A stretch of 64,000 nt of DNA from CAZRIE01 sp964600075 (GTDB taxonomy: Bacteria > Bacteroidota > Bacteroidia > Flavobacteriales > Flavobacteriaceae), in NCBI GenBank assembly GCA_964600075.1, contig CAZRIE010000003.1:1-64000 (forward strand). The letters are read 5' to 3'. Shown here piece by piece: positions 54,286 to 63,527 of this stretch. A model generated the notes under the pieces. It made no database searches and was not told the DNA's origin. It worked only from the letters and a program-made list of their open reading frames with translations. The position numbers and the translations under genes were made by a program. The first letter of the stretch is position 1. Each line of letters begins with the position of its first letter.

Positions 54286-56289
54286 ATGGGCATATTGGAT
54301 TCTAAAGTACCAGCAGGGCCGTTGGCCGACAAATGGACCAATCATAAGAACCACATCGAACTGGTCAACCCCGCCAACAAACGAAATATCGATATTATTG
54401 TTGTAGGCACGGGTCTCGCAGGAGGCTCAGCAGCGGCGACCTTGGCTGAACTTGGCTATAATGTAAAGACTTTCTGCTATCAAGATTCACCGAGAAGGGC
54501 GCATTCCATTGCAGCACAAGGAGGCGTGAATGCCGCCAAAAACTATCAGGGCGATGGTGATAGCGTTTACCGACTTTTTTACGATACCGTTAAAGGGGGG
54601 GATTACCGTTCACGGGAGGCCAACGTTTACCGTTTGGCCCAGGTCTCTTCTAACATTATCGACCAATGCGTAGCACAAGGCGTGCCTTTTGCTAGGGAAT
54701 ATGGCGGATTGTTGGACAATAGGTCTTTCGGTGGGGTCTTGGTATCAAGAACGTTCTATGCGAAAGGTCAGACTGGTCAACAGTTGCTCCTAGGGGCCTA
54801 TGCCGCCATGAACCGACAGATTCAACGTGGAAAGATAAAATCATACACCCGTCATGAAATGCTTGACATGGTATTGGTAGACGGGAAAGCTCGTGGTATT
54901 ATCGCACGAGATTTGGTCACGGGGGAAATTGAACGCCATTCAGCTCATGCCGTGGTATTGGCCACAGGGGGTTATGGAAATTTATTCTTTCTTTCTACAT
55001 ACTGTATGGGTGCAAATGTGATGGCCGCTTGGCGGGCACACCGCAGGGGAGCTTTTTTCGCCAATCCCTGTTTTACACAAATTCATCCCACCTGTATTCC
55101 CGTTTCGGGAGACCACCAATCGAAACTGACCTTAATGTCGGAGTCATTACGTAACGATGGTCGTATTTGGGTACCTAAACGATTAGACGATGCAAAGGCG
55201 ATTCGTGAAGGCAAATTAACGCCTATACAACTCAAAGAAGAAGATCGCGATTACTATCTCGAAAGAAGATATCCCGCATTTGGAAATCTTGTTCCTAGGG
55301 ATGTTGCTTCCAGAGCTGCAAAAGAACGTTGCGACGCAGGTTTTGGGGTAAACAAAACCGGGGAGGCCGTTTACCTAGATTTCGCTGCCGCGATTTACCG
55401 CTACGGCAAGGAGGAAGCCTTGACCCATGGAATGAAAGATCCCGATGACAAGGAAATCATCAAGCTTGGCAAACAAGTTATCGAAAACAAATATGGAAAC
55501 CTTTTTCAGATGTACGAGAAAATCGTCGATGAAAACCCGTATGAGACACCGATGATGATATATCCCGCGGTACACTACACCATGGGCGGACTTTGGGTGG
55601 ACTATAACTTACAAACCACGATACCAGGCTGTTATGCGGCGGGAGAAGCTAATTTTAGCGATCACGGAGCGAACCGTTTGGGAGCTTCTGCCCTTATGCA
55701 AGGATTGGCCGATGGGTATTTTGTACTGCCCTATACGATCGGTGATTACTTATCGGACGATATTCGAACAGGCGCCATTACAACCGATTCTCCCGAATTT
55801 GATGCGGCTGAAGCCGATACTCGCGCCCGACTGGAAAAACTGATGTCAGGCAAAGGCGCACATTCAGTGGATTATTATCATAAGAAACTCGGTAAAATCA
55901 TGTGGAACAAATGTGGTATGAGTCGTAACGCAAAGGAACTACAGGAGGCCATCGATGAGATTGCGGAATTGCGAGCCGATTTCTGGGAAAACGTTCGTGT
56001 TCCAGGGACTGCTGACAGTAAAAACCAAGAATTGGAGAAAGCAGGCCGTGTGGCCGATTTCTTAGAGTTAGGCGAGCTATTTGCTAAAGATGCCCTAACA
56101 CGAAATGAATCGTGTGGCGGACATTTCCGGGATGAATATCAAACTCCGGAAGGGGAAGCGCTCCGTGACGATGAAAACTTCAAATTTGTCTCCGCTTGGG
56201 AGTACAAAGGAGAACCGAAGGAAGCCGTACTTCACAAAGAAGAATTGAAGTATGAGAATATTGAATTGAAAACGAGAAGTTATAAGTAA
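54286..56289 (+). CDS. sdhA: Succinate dehydrogenase / fumarate reductase flavoprotein subunit
   Basis: 667 residues. Dinucleotide motif GTGLAGGSAAATLAELGY near residue 42, covalent-FAD His in RRAHSIAAQGGVNAAKN, and active-site segments YAKGQTGQQLLLGAYAA, FTQIHPTCIPVSGDHQSKLTLMSESLRNDG and the capping HYTMGGLWVDY. A C-terminal helical tail contains VDYYHKKLGKIMWNKCGMSRN. It oxidises succinate to fumarate in the TCA cycle and works with the Fe-S subunit. It begins 2 bp after sdhC and is followed by sdhB after 74 bp. Its length fits the Bacteroidota subgroup. Confidence 0.97.
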   Translation: MGILDSKVPAGPLADKWTNHKNHIELVNPANKRNIDIIVVGTGLAGGSAAATLAELGYNVKTFCYQDSPRRAHSIAAQGGVNAAKNYQGDGDSVYRLFYDTVKGGDYRSREANVYRLAQVSSNIIDQCVAQGVPFAREYGGLLDNRSFGGVLVSRTFYAKGQTGQQLLLGAYAAMNRQIQRGKIKSYTRHEMLDMVLVDGKARGIIARDLVTGEIERHSAHAVVLATGGYGNLFFLSTYCMGANVMAAWRAHRRGAFFANPCFTQIHPTCIPVSGDHQSKLTLMSESLRNDGRIWVPKRLDDAKAIREGKLTPIQLKEEDRDYYLERRYPAFGNLVPRDVASRAAKERCDAGFGVNKTGEAVYLDFAAAIYRYGKEEALTHGMKDPDDKEIIKLGKQVIENKYGNLFQMYEKIVDENPYETPMMIYPAVHYTMGGLWVDYNLQTTIPGCYAAGEANFSDHGANRLGASALMQGLADGYFVLPYTIGDYLSDDIRTGAITTDSPEFDAAEADTRARLEKLMSGKGAHSVDYYHKKLGKIMWNKCGMSRNAKELQEAIDEIAELRADFWENVRVPGTADSKNQELEKAGRVADFLELGELFAKDALTRNESCGGHFRDEYQTPEGEALRDDENFKFVSAWEYKGEPKEAVLHKEELKYENIELKTRSYK

Positions 56290-56363
56290 TTTATCAATGG
56301 TCGAATGCAATCAATAAAACAATTGATACATTTTAAAGTTGACAAATTTTCAAATTAATTGCT

Positions 56364-57110
56364 ATGAAATTACACTTAAAAATCTGGCGTCAAAAAGATG
56401 CCAAATCCAAAGGACAAATGGTTGACTATCCCTTGAACGGGATTGAAAAAGACATGTCTTTTTTAGAGATGTTGGATGTACTGAACGAGCAGTTAATCAA
56501 CAAAGGGGAAGAACCTATTGAGTTCGATCACGATTGTAGAGAAGGTATCTGTGGTACCTGTTCATTGATGATCAATGGCCGCGCCCACGGGCCCGATACT
56601 CGAATTACTGTTTGTCAGCTGCATATGCGCAGCTTTAAGGACGGCGACAATATCGTTATCGAGCCATGGCGTGCGAAGGCCTTTCCCGTCATCAAAGATC
56701 TGATTGTAGATAGAACTGCCTTCGATAGGATACAGCAAGCTGGGGGATATATATCCGTAAACACCTCTGGGAATCCTGTGGATGCAAACGCTATTCCAAT
56801 TGAAAAAGATATGGCCGACAAAGCCTTTAATGCAGCTACCTGTATTGGTTGTGGAGCCTGTGTCGCCGCCTGCAAAAATGCAAGTGCCATGTTGTTCACC
56901 TCAGCAAAAGTGTCTCAATTTGCGTTATTGCCCCAAGGTCGCGTTGAGGCTACTGACCGAGTACAGAACATGGTGCGCCAAATGGATCTTGAAGGATTCG
57001 GAAACTGTACCAATACCGGTGCTTGTGAAGTCGAATGCCCTAAAGGAATTTCCCTTGAAAACATAGCCCGTATGAACCGGGAGTATTTCACTGCGTCCGT
57101 TAAAGGATAG
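56364..57110 (+). CDS. sdhB: Succinate dehydrogenase / fumarate reductase iron-sulfur subunit
   Basis: 248 residues. The [2Fe-2S] ligands are C58, C63, C66 and C84 (CREGICGTC...TVC), the [4Fe-4S] set is CIGCGACVAAC, and the [3Fe-4S] set lies in CTNTGACEVECPKG, all intact. It carries electrons from SdhA to the cytochrome b subunit. The 74-bp gap after sdhA shows no terminator, so it belongs to the same operon. A strong terminator lies at 57165-57193. Confidence 0.97.
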   Translation: MKLHLKIWRQKDAKSKGQMVDYPLNGIEKDMSFLEMLDVLNEQLINKGEEPIEFDHDCREGICGTCSLMINGRAHGPDTRITVCQLHMRSFKDGDNIVIEPWRAKAFPVIKDLIVDRTAFDRIQQAGGYISVNTSGNPVDANAIPIEKDMADKAFNAATCIGCGACVAACKNASAMLFTSAKVSQFALLPQGRVEATDRVQNMVRQMDLEGFGNCTNTGACEVECPKGISLENIARMNREYFTASVKG

Positions 57111-57164
57111 GCCCAATCACTAGCTATTTCCTTTCAAAAAAGGGAATATATAAAATTATACAAG

Positions 57165-57193
57165 TCCCAAATACCTCTAACAGGCGTTTGGGA
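57165..57193 (+). terminator. Intrinsic terminator of the sdh operon
   Basis: TCCCAAA (57165-57171) pairs with TTTGGGA (57187-57193) across a 15-base loop; a run of six Ts follows. Confidence 0.75.
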
Positions 57194-57213
57194 TTTTTTA
57201 GTTACATTAAACT

Positions 57214-57690
57214 ATGCCCAAAGATTATGTAGAAGAACGTATAAAAGTTCCTCGTTTTAACGAAGCGTCCGGGTTCTACACTACTCCCAAGCGTTCTAAA
57301 ATTATGAGCAAGATTCGGGGCAAGAATACCAAACCTGAACTGGATTTTCGAAAGGCTTTGTATGCTGCCGGCTTTCGTTATCGAATTGATTATAAAAAAC
57401 TAATTGGTAAGCCCGATATCGCTCTGAAAAAATATAAGACCGTTATTTTTATCGATGGGGAATACTGGCATGGCCATAATTGGGTAGAACGCAAACCCAA
57501 GGTCAAGACCAACCGTGAATTCTGGATTGCCAAAATCGAGCGCAACATGCAGCGTGATAGAGAGGTAAATGAAGAATTAAAGCGCATGGAGTATAAGGTA
57601 TTCCGGTTTTGGGAAAGCAAAATCAAGAAAGAACTCGAAAGTTGCCTCGCTGAAGTCCTTAACCATCTACAATCTTTTCAAAACAGCTAA
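57214..57690 (+). CDS. Very-short-patch-repair (Vsr)-like endonuclease lacking zinc cysteines
   Basis: 158 residues. It has the Vsr signature: RSKIMSKIRGKNTKPELDFRKALYAAGFRYR (27-57), the catalytic PD with D68 in GKPDIALKKYKTVIFIDGEYWHGH, and NREFWIAKIERNMQRD. Vsr nicks next to T-G mismatches made by deamination of 5-methylcytosine. Compared with the E. coli enzyme as I remember it, H64 is D81, C66 is E83, C73 is W90 and C117 is S135, while H69 and H71 are kept (H86, H88). It has no cytosine methyltransferase neighbour. DNA mismatch or lesion nicking is the default guess. Follows the sdh terminator by 20 bp. Confidence 0.85.
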   Translation: MPKDYVEERIKVPRFNEASGFYTTPKRSKIMSKIRGKNTKPELDFRKALYAAGFRYRIDYKKLIGKPDIALKKYKTVIFIDGEYWHGHNWVERKPKVKTNREFWIAKIERNMQRDREVNEELKRMEYKVFRFWESKIKKELESCLAEVLNHLQSFQNS

Positions 57691-58130
57691 AATATTTCGC
57701 ATTTCCGTTAATCTGGGCGGCTCTTATCCTGTAAACTATTTATGAAATAAATTAGTAATCATTAAAATGGATTTGAAGAAGGTGATTAAATAATTCAAAA
57801 GAAACCATGGAAAAAGAAGGTAAGTATAAAGAACAACATGCATAATCGATACGATTTAACAAATCTGGGAATCCTGGCCATCAGATCTGATTTTTCTATG
57901 AGGCTTCGTTTTAGGTTAATCGGTGTCGTATATCGATAAAAATGACCGTTTGTATTTTTCACAACAACCTATGATGCGTTCACAACAAAAATTTAGTAGA
58001 AATCGAAAACCAACGTAGATTTATAATGTAATTAAGTGATAGTATTGACCCCAAATCATACTCGAACTTAGCTAACAAAAAAGTGCTAGATCCCAAATCA
58101 GTACTTGACCTATAAAAGCTAAAGAATGCC

Positions 58131-58146
58131 CCCGATCCCCATCGGG
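58131..58146. repeat. REP-like inverted repeat CCCGAT-N4-ATCGGG
   Basis: 6-bp GC-rich arms around CCCC. It shares arms with the 18-bp palindrome at 1054-1071 and, like it, lies in an intergenic gap. Confidence 0.5.
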
Positions 58147-58183
58147 ACCAAAATTTCAGAGTAACCTACTTATCAAAAAAATG

Positions 58184-58199
58184 GCCCCAATTATGGGGC
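58184..58199 (-). terminator. Terminator of the BNR/sortilin-type gene
   Basis: GCCCC and GGGGC enclose AATTAT, with an extra A-T pair. T-runs flank it in both directions, so it can act on either strand; here it ends the minus-strand gene stopping at 58207. Confidence 0.65.
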
Positions 58200-58206
58200 T
58201 TTTTTT

Positions 58207-61056
58207 TTAATCAATCTTGAATTTAGCCTCATCACTTGAACCATTGCCTGTTAGGATTATAACGTAATCGCCTTTGGGCAAATACGTTTTCCCATCTTTG
58301 GCTTCTTTAAGTTTCGTCTTATTTTTCTTCAAATAAGACGCCTTTCCGGTTTTGGAGAAGGCTATATCATAAGAGAGCATGTTGAGGCCTTTGTCAGCTT
58401 CCAATTCCGTAGTACTGACAACAATATCATCGGCTGTCTGTATTTCGGCTGCATACGAACCAGCTTCCCCACTATAAAAAACAACATCCAGCCCTGGTGT
58501 AGTTGCTTTGCTCCAAGGGCTCGGCTTATTGCCCCAATTTTTGGAATACTTGGTATCGCCCAACGCAAAAATTACCAAATCCTTGGCAAGGGTCTCTGGG
58601 GTCATTTGTTGTAAATGCGAAATATCGGCCTGGTAAATACTTCTGCCATGTGTACCCACTAAAAGATGTTTGGCTTTCGACTGTATAACCAGATCGTGAA
58701 CGGCCACATTGGGTAATCCATTTTGAAACGCTTGCCACGATTTGCCTTGATCAAAGGAAACGTACAGACCGTTATCCGTTCCGACGAAAAGGAGATTTTC
58801 ATTCTCAGGATCCTCTAAAATTACGTTTACCGGCGAAGTAGGAATGTTATTCGCAATGCTCGTCCACGTTTTTCCATAATCGTCACTCTTATATATGTAG
58901 GGGGTAAAATCGTCCCATCGGTAACCATTCAAACTTACGTAGACCCGTTTCTTTTTATGTTGAGAAGCCGTGACACGACTTACCCACATATCTTTGGGAA
59001 AAGAACTAGAGATAGGGTTCCAACTTCCACCACCGTTTTGTGAAATATTTACTAATCCATCGTCACTTCCGGTATAGAGCAATCCGAATTTAAAGGGCGA
59101 CTCGGAAATTGTGGTCAAGGTGCCATAAGCGACGTTTCCTTTTTTTTCGCCCTGGGTCAGGTCATCAGAAAGCGTTTCCCAATCATCGCCTTGGTTCATC
59201 GACCGGTGCAGTCTATTACTTCCTAAATACAGAATATCTTGATTATGTGGAGAGAGCAATATGGGAGTTTGCCAGTTGAAACGAAACGCTTTCTTACCAA
59301 GGTCATGTGTGGGCTGAACGTACTTCTTTTCCTTTTTTTCTTTGTTCAGGCGATAGTAATTTCCAAATTGAAAACCGGTATAGACGACATTGTGGTTGCG
59401 GCTATCGATTTGTATCTGCATACCGTCACCGCCCATTAACGATTTCCAAGGGTACTCACCTGTTTGTTGCCATCCGCTATTTTCTTTGGCGTTGTGCGGC
59501 CCTTCCCAAACGCCATTATCCTGTAATCCGCCATATACGTGATAGGGCTCTTGATTGTCAACGTTTATGGCATAAAATTGCCCGACTGTAGGCGAATTGT
59601 TCTTGATCCAATGTGCTCCGTCATCATATGAAATATTTACCCCACCATCATTGCCATTGATAAGGTGTCCCGGCATTTTCGGGTTGACCCAAAGCGCATG
59701 GTGATCGGCATGTACATTATCGCTGTTGATGGAAGTATAGGTTTTTCCGCCATCATCGGATTTGATAATCGGCACACCTCCCAAGTAAATTTTGTTAACG
59801 TCGTTCGGATCGACACGAATCTCGCCAAAATAGTAGCCGTAGCTATAGAAAAGGGCATCGATGTAATCATCGTTCTGTTTCGTCCAACTGTTTCCGCCGT
59901 CGTTACTGCGATACACTTCGGCACCGATAATAGGAGTATCGAAAAGTATTGAATTGGCATCCTCTAGGTATTTAGCCAAGTCAATGGGTTTTGCAGCATC
60001 GCTGCGGACTATTTGCTTTACGTTTTCAGCACGGTATTTTTCATGAAACCCATTCGTTTTGAGAAAGTCGTTTAGTTCTTTGTCCTCAAGTTTTAAAAAA
60101 TCGTCTTTGGACAAGGTTTTAAAATCATCTTTGGTAAGCACGTCGGACTCCTTTTCATTTTCTTCGGATTTATCGCGCCGATCTTGATTGTCATGTACGG
60201 CATAAATGGTATTCTCATTAAAAACGGTCAAACCGATACGGCCGACGTCCAAACCCGTTGGGAATCCACTTCCCTCGTTAGAAATTCTCTCCCAAGAACT
60301 ACCTCCATCAGTACTTTTATAGATTCCAGAAGCACTTCCGCTACCTAGAAAATCCCAAGCTTTTCGGTCTTTTTCCCAAGAAGCGGCATACATGATATTG
60401 AAATTGCTCGGTACATGGGCCAGATCAATTATTCCCGCTTCCGGGTTTATAAAAAGCGTTTTTTGCCATGTCCTTCCACCGTCGGTAGTTTTGTAGATAC
60501 CACGTTCTTCGTTCGACGAATACAGATGTCCGGTCACCCCTACAACCACTTCATCGGCATTGTTCGCATTGATGAGAATACGCCCGATATGTTGCGAATC
60601 GGTCAAACCCATGTTCTGCCAAGTTTTACCCTTGTCGGTCGATTTCAAAATGCCGATACCGGCATACGATGAGCGGGAAGCGTTGTTTTCTCCAGTGCCC
60701 ACCCAAATAATCCCGCTTTTCCAGTCAACGGCGATGTCGCCAATGTTCTGTGTTTCGGCATTATCCATCAATGGAGTGAAAGAAGTACCGTTATTGGTGG
60801 TATACCACAATCCTCCCGTAGCATATGCCACATAGAATTCTACCGGGTTTTCAGGATTGACATCCAAATCGACCACACGACCGCTCATCAACGATGGTCC
60901 GATATTTTTTAACGGGATGTGCTTCACCAGCGAAATGACTTTCATTTGCTGTTTTTGTTGTAAGGCGGTTTCGACCTGTTGTGGGGCTGTGGGTATGGCT
61001 TGGCCATACCCTATTGACAAACAGATGAGCAAAACCAATAAAGGTAAGCACCTCAT
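58207..61056 (-). CDS. Large secreted BNR/sortilin-type beta-propeller protein
   Basis: 949 residues. Signal peptide (about 1-18), then many BNR Asp-box units of the S-x-D-x-G-x-T-W type, e.g. TDKGKTWQNM, TTDGGRTWQK, STDGGSSWER and NDGGNSWTK, arranged as two consecutive beta-propellers of the VPS10/sortilin or GH74-like kind. It opens with IGPSLMSGRVVDLDVNPENP, typical of this Bacteroidota family. A charged insertion (about 290-350: KDDFKTLSKDDFLKLEDKE) splits the first propeller. Annotated elsewhere as glycosyl hydrolase or sialidase-like, but catalytic residues cannot be named by eye. Terminator at 58184; a -7-like TATCTTTG lies at 61157-61164 on the same strand. Confidence 0.85.
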   Translation of the reverse strand: MRCLPLLVLLICLSIGYGQAIPTAPQQVETALQQKQQMKVISLVKHIPLKNIGPSLMSGRVVDLDVNPENPVEFYVAYATGGLWYTTNNGTSFTPLMDNAETQNIGDIAVDWKSGIIWVGTGENNASRSSYAGIGILKSTDKGKTWQNMGLTDSQHIGRILINANNADEVVVGVTGHLYSSNEERGIYKTTDGGRTWQKTLFINPEAGIIDLAHVPSNFNIMYAASWEKDRKAWDFLGSGSASGIYKSTDGGSSWERISNEGSGFPTGLDVGRIGLTVFNENTIYAVHDNQDRRDKSEENEKESDVLTKDDFKTLSKDDFLKLEDKELNDFLKTNGFHEKYRAENVKQIVRSDAAKPIDLAKYLEDANSILFDTPIIGAEVYRSNDGGNSWTKQNDDYIDALFYSYGYYFGEIRVDPNDVNKIYLGGVPIIKSDDGGKTYTSINSDNVHADHHALWVNPKMPGHLINGNDGGVNISYDDGAHWIKNNSPTVGQFYAINVDNQEPYHVYGGLQDNGVWEGPHNAKENSGWQQTGEYPWKSLMGGDGMQIQIDSRNHNVVYTGFQFGNYYRLNKEKKEKKYVQPTHDLGKKAFRFNWQTPILLSPHNQDILYLGSNRLHRSMNQGDDWETLSDDLTQGEKKGNVAYGTLTTISESPFKFGLLYTGSDDGLVNISQNGGGSWNPISSSFPKDMWVSRVTASQHKKKRVYVSLNGYRWDDFTPYIYKSDDYGKTWTSIANNIPTSPVNVILEDPENENLLFVGTDNGLYVSFDQGKSWQAFQNGLPNVAVHDLVIQSKAKHLLVGTHGRSIYQADISHLQQMTPETLAKDLVIFALGDTKYSKNWGNKPSPWSKATTPGLDVVFYSGEAGSYAAEIQTADDIVVSTTELEADKGLNMLSYDIAFSKTGKASYLKKNKTKLKEAKDGKTYLPKGDYVIILTGNGSSDEAKFKID

Positions 61057-61293
61057 AGATTTTATGGGTTTGTGATTTTTCTAGGGAAAGTTAACAAAAC
61101 GGTCTCTTAATATAAAATGAAAGGGGCTTTATAAATAGCGTTATAACTACTATTTACAAAGATATAATGGCCTGCGTAGCAATTAAAAGAATAATTATAA
61201 AATTATCAATTTAATAAATATTGACTCACAAACTTGCATAATAAATATAATTTATAGTATTTTAATGCTACATAACCAATAAAACTATAACTA

Positions 61294-61584
61294 ATGGAAG
61301 AGTATTTACCATTAATCATTCAGCTCGTGTCCGGTGCCCTCGGAGGCAACGTGGCCGGGAAATTATTAAAAAACCTATCTTTAGGAACTGTCGGAAACTC
61401 GATAGCGGGTATTCTAGGTGGCGGTCTTGGCGGCCAGCTTTTGGGTATGCTGGGCATGAGTGCAGGAGCCGATGCCGGAGTACTAGACCTATCCAGCATT
61501 CTGGGCAGCGTAGCCGGCGGCGGTGTAGGTGGCGGCGTACTGATGGCCATAATCGGTGTTATCAAGAACGCCATGGCCAAATAG
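61294..61584 (+). CDS. Small Gly-rich membrane protein, function unknown
   Basis: 96 residues: three hydrophobic Gly/Ala-rich segments (about 5-24, 30-55, 70-92), few charges, with a GNVAGKLLKNLSLGTVGNSIAGILGGGLGG stretch like a glycine-zipper. No signal peptide cleavage is evident. I recall similar proteins in Bacteroidota and Proteobacteria without assigned role. ATG 61294. A clean terminator at 61613-61638 makes it monocistronic. Could be a stress-related small membrane protein; speculative. Confidence 0.7.
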   Translation: MEEYLPLIIQLVSGALGGNVAGKLLKNLSLGTVGNSIAGILGGGLGGQLLGMLGMSAGADAGVLDLSSILGSVAGGGVGGGVLMAIIGVIKNAMAK

Positions 61585-61612
61585 CAAAGTAACATAACCA
61601 ACTTCAATTGAG

Positions 61613-61638
61613 AAAGAGGCCCAGTAATGGGTCTCTTT
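61613..61638 (+). terminator. Intrinsic terminator after the Gly-rich small protein
   Basis: AAAGAGGCCC and GGGTCTCTTT form a 10-bp stem (one G-T wobble) around AGTAAT, followed by seven more T-rich bases. Confidence 0.8.
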
Positions 61639-61719
61639 TTTTGTGCGCTCCCCACTAGCCTTCTCGCGGGGAGGAAATTTGTTTCCCTCCTCCGAAGGGA
61701 ATAAGGTAGGACTTTTTCT

Positions 61720-61727
61720 TATTTTTG
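61720..61727 (+). promoter_or_regulatory. -7 box of the aminopeptidase P gene
   Basis: TATTTTTG matches TAnnTTTG. Its last three bases form an in-frame TTG that is easily mistaken for the start codon. Confidence 0.5.
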
Positions 61728-61745
61728 AGTAAAATCATGACTACT

Positions 61746-63038
61746 ATGAAGTACGAACAGATTCCGAACACTTTATTCAAAAAAAACCGGAAAAAATTTA
61801 TGTCCCAAATGCGGGCCAGAAGTATTGCGGTCTTTAACTCCAACGATATTTATCCCATTAGCGCCGATAGTGTTCTTCCCTTCGAACAGCATAGAGATAT
61901 TTTTTATCTGAGCGGTGCCGACCAAGAAGAGACGCGATTACTTCTATTTCCCGATGCTATGGATAAAAAACATCGCGAAATCTTGTTCGTTCGAGAGACC
62001 AATGCCCATATCGCCGTTTGGGAAGGTGAAAAATTGACCAAAGAAAAAGCGACCGAAGTATCGGGCATTGAAACTATTTATTGGCTCAAAGATTTTGACA
62101 AAGTCTTTTTTGATTTGATGACCGAATCGGATACCATTTACTTTAACACCAACGAGCACTACCGGCAGGCTGTTGAAACGCAGACCCGCGAAGATCGCTT
62201 TATATTAGAATGTCAAAAGAAATTCCCGGCACATCAGGCGGCCAAGAGTAACCCAATATTACAAGAAATAAGAGGTATTAAAGAACCTGAAGAAATCGAC
62301 CTGATGCAGACCGCCTGCAACATCACCGAAAATGGTTTCCGGAGGCTACTTGAATTCGTTAAACCAGGAGTTTGGGAATATGAAATCGAAGCGGAGCTAC
62401 TACACGAGTTTGTACGCAACCGGTCAAAGGGTTTTGCCTACCCGCCAATTATCGCTTCGGGAAACAATGCGAACGTACTCCATTATCTTGAGAATAACCG
62501 GCAGTGCCAAGATGGCGATATGATCTTGATGGATGTTGCCGCGGAATATGCCAACTATTCTAGTGACCTGACGCGAACCATTCCCGTAAACGGGAAATTT
62601 ACGCCCAGACAAAAAGCGGTCTACAAGGCCGTACTCCGCGTAAAGAACGAGGCGACCAAAATGCTCGTTCCGGGTACAATTTGGGCCGAATATCATAAAG
62701 AATGTGGAAAAATAATGACCTCTGAACTAATAGGATTGGGACTCCTAGACAAAGCCAATGTACAAAACGAAAACCCCCATTGGCCAGCCTACAAAAAGTA
62801 TATGATGCATGGGGTGAGCCATCATATCGGCTTGAACACCCACGACTATGGTGAACTCAAAACACCCATGAAAGCCAATATGGTCTTTACGGTTGAGCCA
62901 GGCATTTACATTCCCGAAGAGAAAATGGGCGTTCGCTTAGAAGACGACGTGGTGATTCAAGAAAACGGCGAACCGTTTAATTTGATGGGGAATATTCCAA
63001 TTGAAGTTGGGGAGATTAAGGAGTTGATGAATTCGTAG
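61746..63038 (+). CDS. Xaa-Pro aminopeptidase (aminopeptidase P family, M24B)
   Basis: 430 residues from ATG 61746 (MKYEQIPNTLFKKNRKKF); ATG 61737 (three residues longer) is possible, while the TTG at 61725 is part of the -7 box. N-terminal creatinase-like domain (about 1-165), then a pita-bread domain with metal ligands: MDVAAEYANYSSDLTRT (two Asp), HGVSHHIGLNTHD (His), VFTVEPGIY (Glu) and GVRLEDDVV (Glu). It removes N-terminal residues before proline in the cytoplasm. Monocistronic. Start at 61746 leaves an 18-bp distance from the -7 box. Confidence 0.94.
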   Translation: MKYEQIPNTLFKKNRKKFMSQMRARSIAVFNSNDIYPISADSVLPFEQHRDIFYLSGADQEETRLLLFPDAMDKKHREILFVRETNAHIAVWEGEKLTKEKATEVSGIETIYWLKDFDKVFFDLMTESDTIYFNTNEHYRQAVETQTREDRFILECQKKFPAHQAAKSNPILQEIRGIKEPEEIDLMQTACNITENGFRRLLEFVKPGVWEYEIEAELLHEFVRNRSKGFAYPPIIASGNNANVLHYLENNRQCQDGDMILMDVAAEYANYSSDLTRTIPVNGKFTPRQKAVYKAVLRVKNEATKMLVPGTIWAEYHKECGKIMTSELIGLGLLDKANVQNENPHWPAYKKYMMHGVSHHIGLNTHDYGELKTPMKANMVFTVEPGIYIPEEKMGVRLEDDVVIQENGEPFNLMGNIPIEVGEIKELMNS

Positions 63039-63527
63039 TTAGCAGTTGCGGTATGCAGTTTGAAGTGGAATAGGAAAAAGGCTGAATCAAGAGATTGTCC
63101 CCTTCTTGCAACCGAAGAGCGAAGGAGTAGCGAGGGGTTGCCATACTTTAGGGCTATTTATTTGCTATGTTCGTATTCCTTTCAAAGTCCCTTATTTCTT
63201 TAAGTGCGTCAATCAAACCATATTAAAAGAGATTGTCCGCCAATCTAGCTGCTGGATGATGATATTTTATAAAGAATCTATTTTTATCAAATTCAAAATA
63301 TTTTATGCCCCTTGATGTTTGCATCCATTCAGACCCGTTTGGAATCTCAATGGTTGAATTAAAATTGTGAGATGTAATCGATCCGAATGCAATAATAATA
63401 TTAGGACGGTAAGTTGTGTCACGGAAATAAGGTTAAAATTGTTTTATTGAAAACCTGTATCCTGTTTTATTGATTCAACTACCTCATCATTCTTTGTAAC
63501 AGATTCTCCTGGAGTCTTTTTCAAGTA
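63039..63527. other. Intergenic region, 489 bp, no convincing gene
   Basis: A 12-bp direct repeat AAGAGATTGTCC occurs at 63089-63100 and 63227-63238, 138 bp apart. A 69-codon frame at 63106-63315 has no recognisable family and poor composition. Otherwise nothing I can support. Confidence 0.45.

Larger units (their letters stand above)
57691..58206. other. Intergenic region, 516 bp, no convincing gene
   Basis: Holds a 33-codon frame at 57838-57939 with no recognisable family, the REP-like CCCGAT/ATCGGG element (58131-58146) and the terminator of the convergent gene. Nothing else supportable; AT-rich with many stops. Confidence 0.5.

Noticed and set aside
59637..59960. Overlapping open frames of about 95-107 codons within the BNR gene
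   Set aside because: Shadows of a 949-residue gene with clear repeats; no independent signals.
63106..63315. 69-codon open frame near the end of the window
   Set aside because: Translation is rich in Phe, Ile and Cys without domain logic; no promoter seen.
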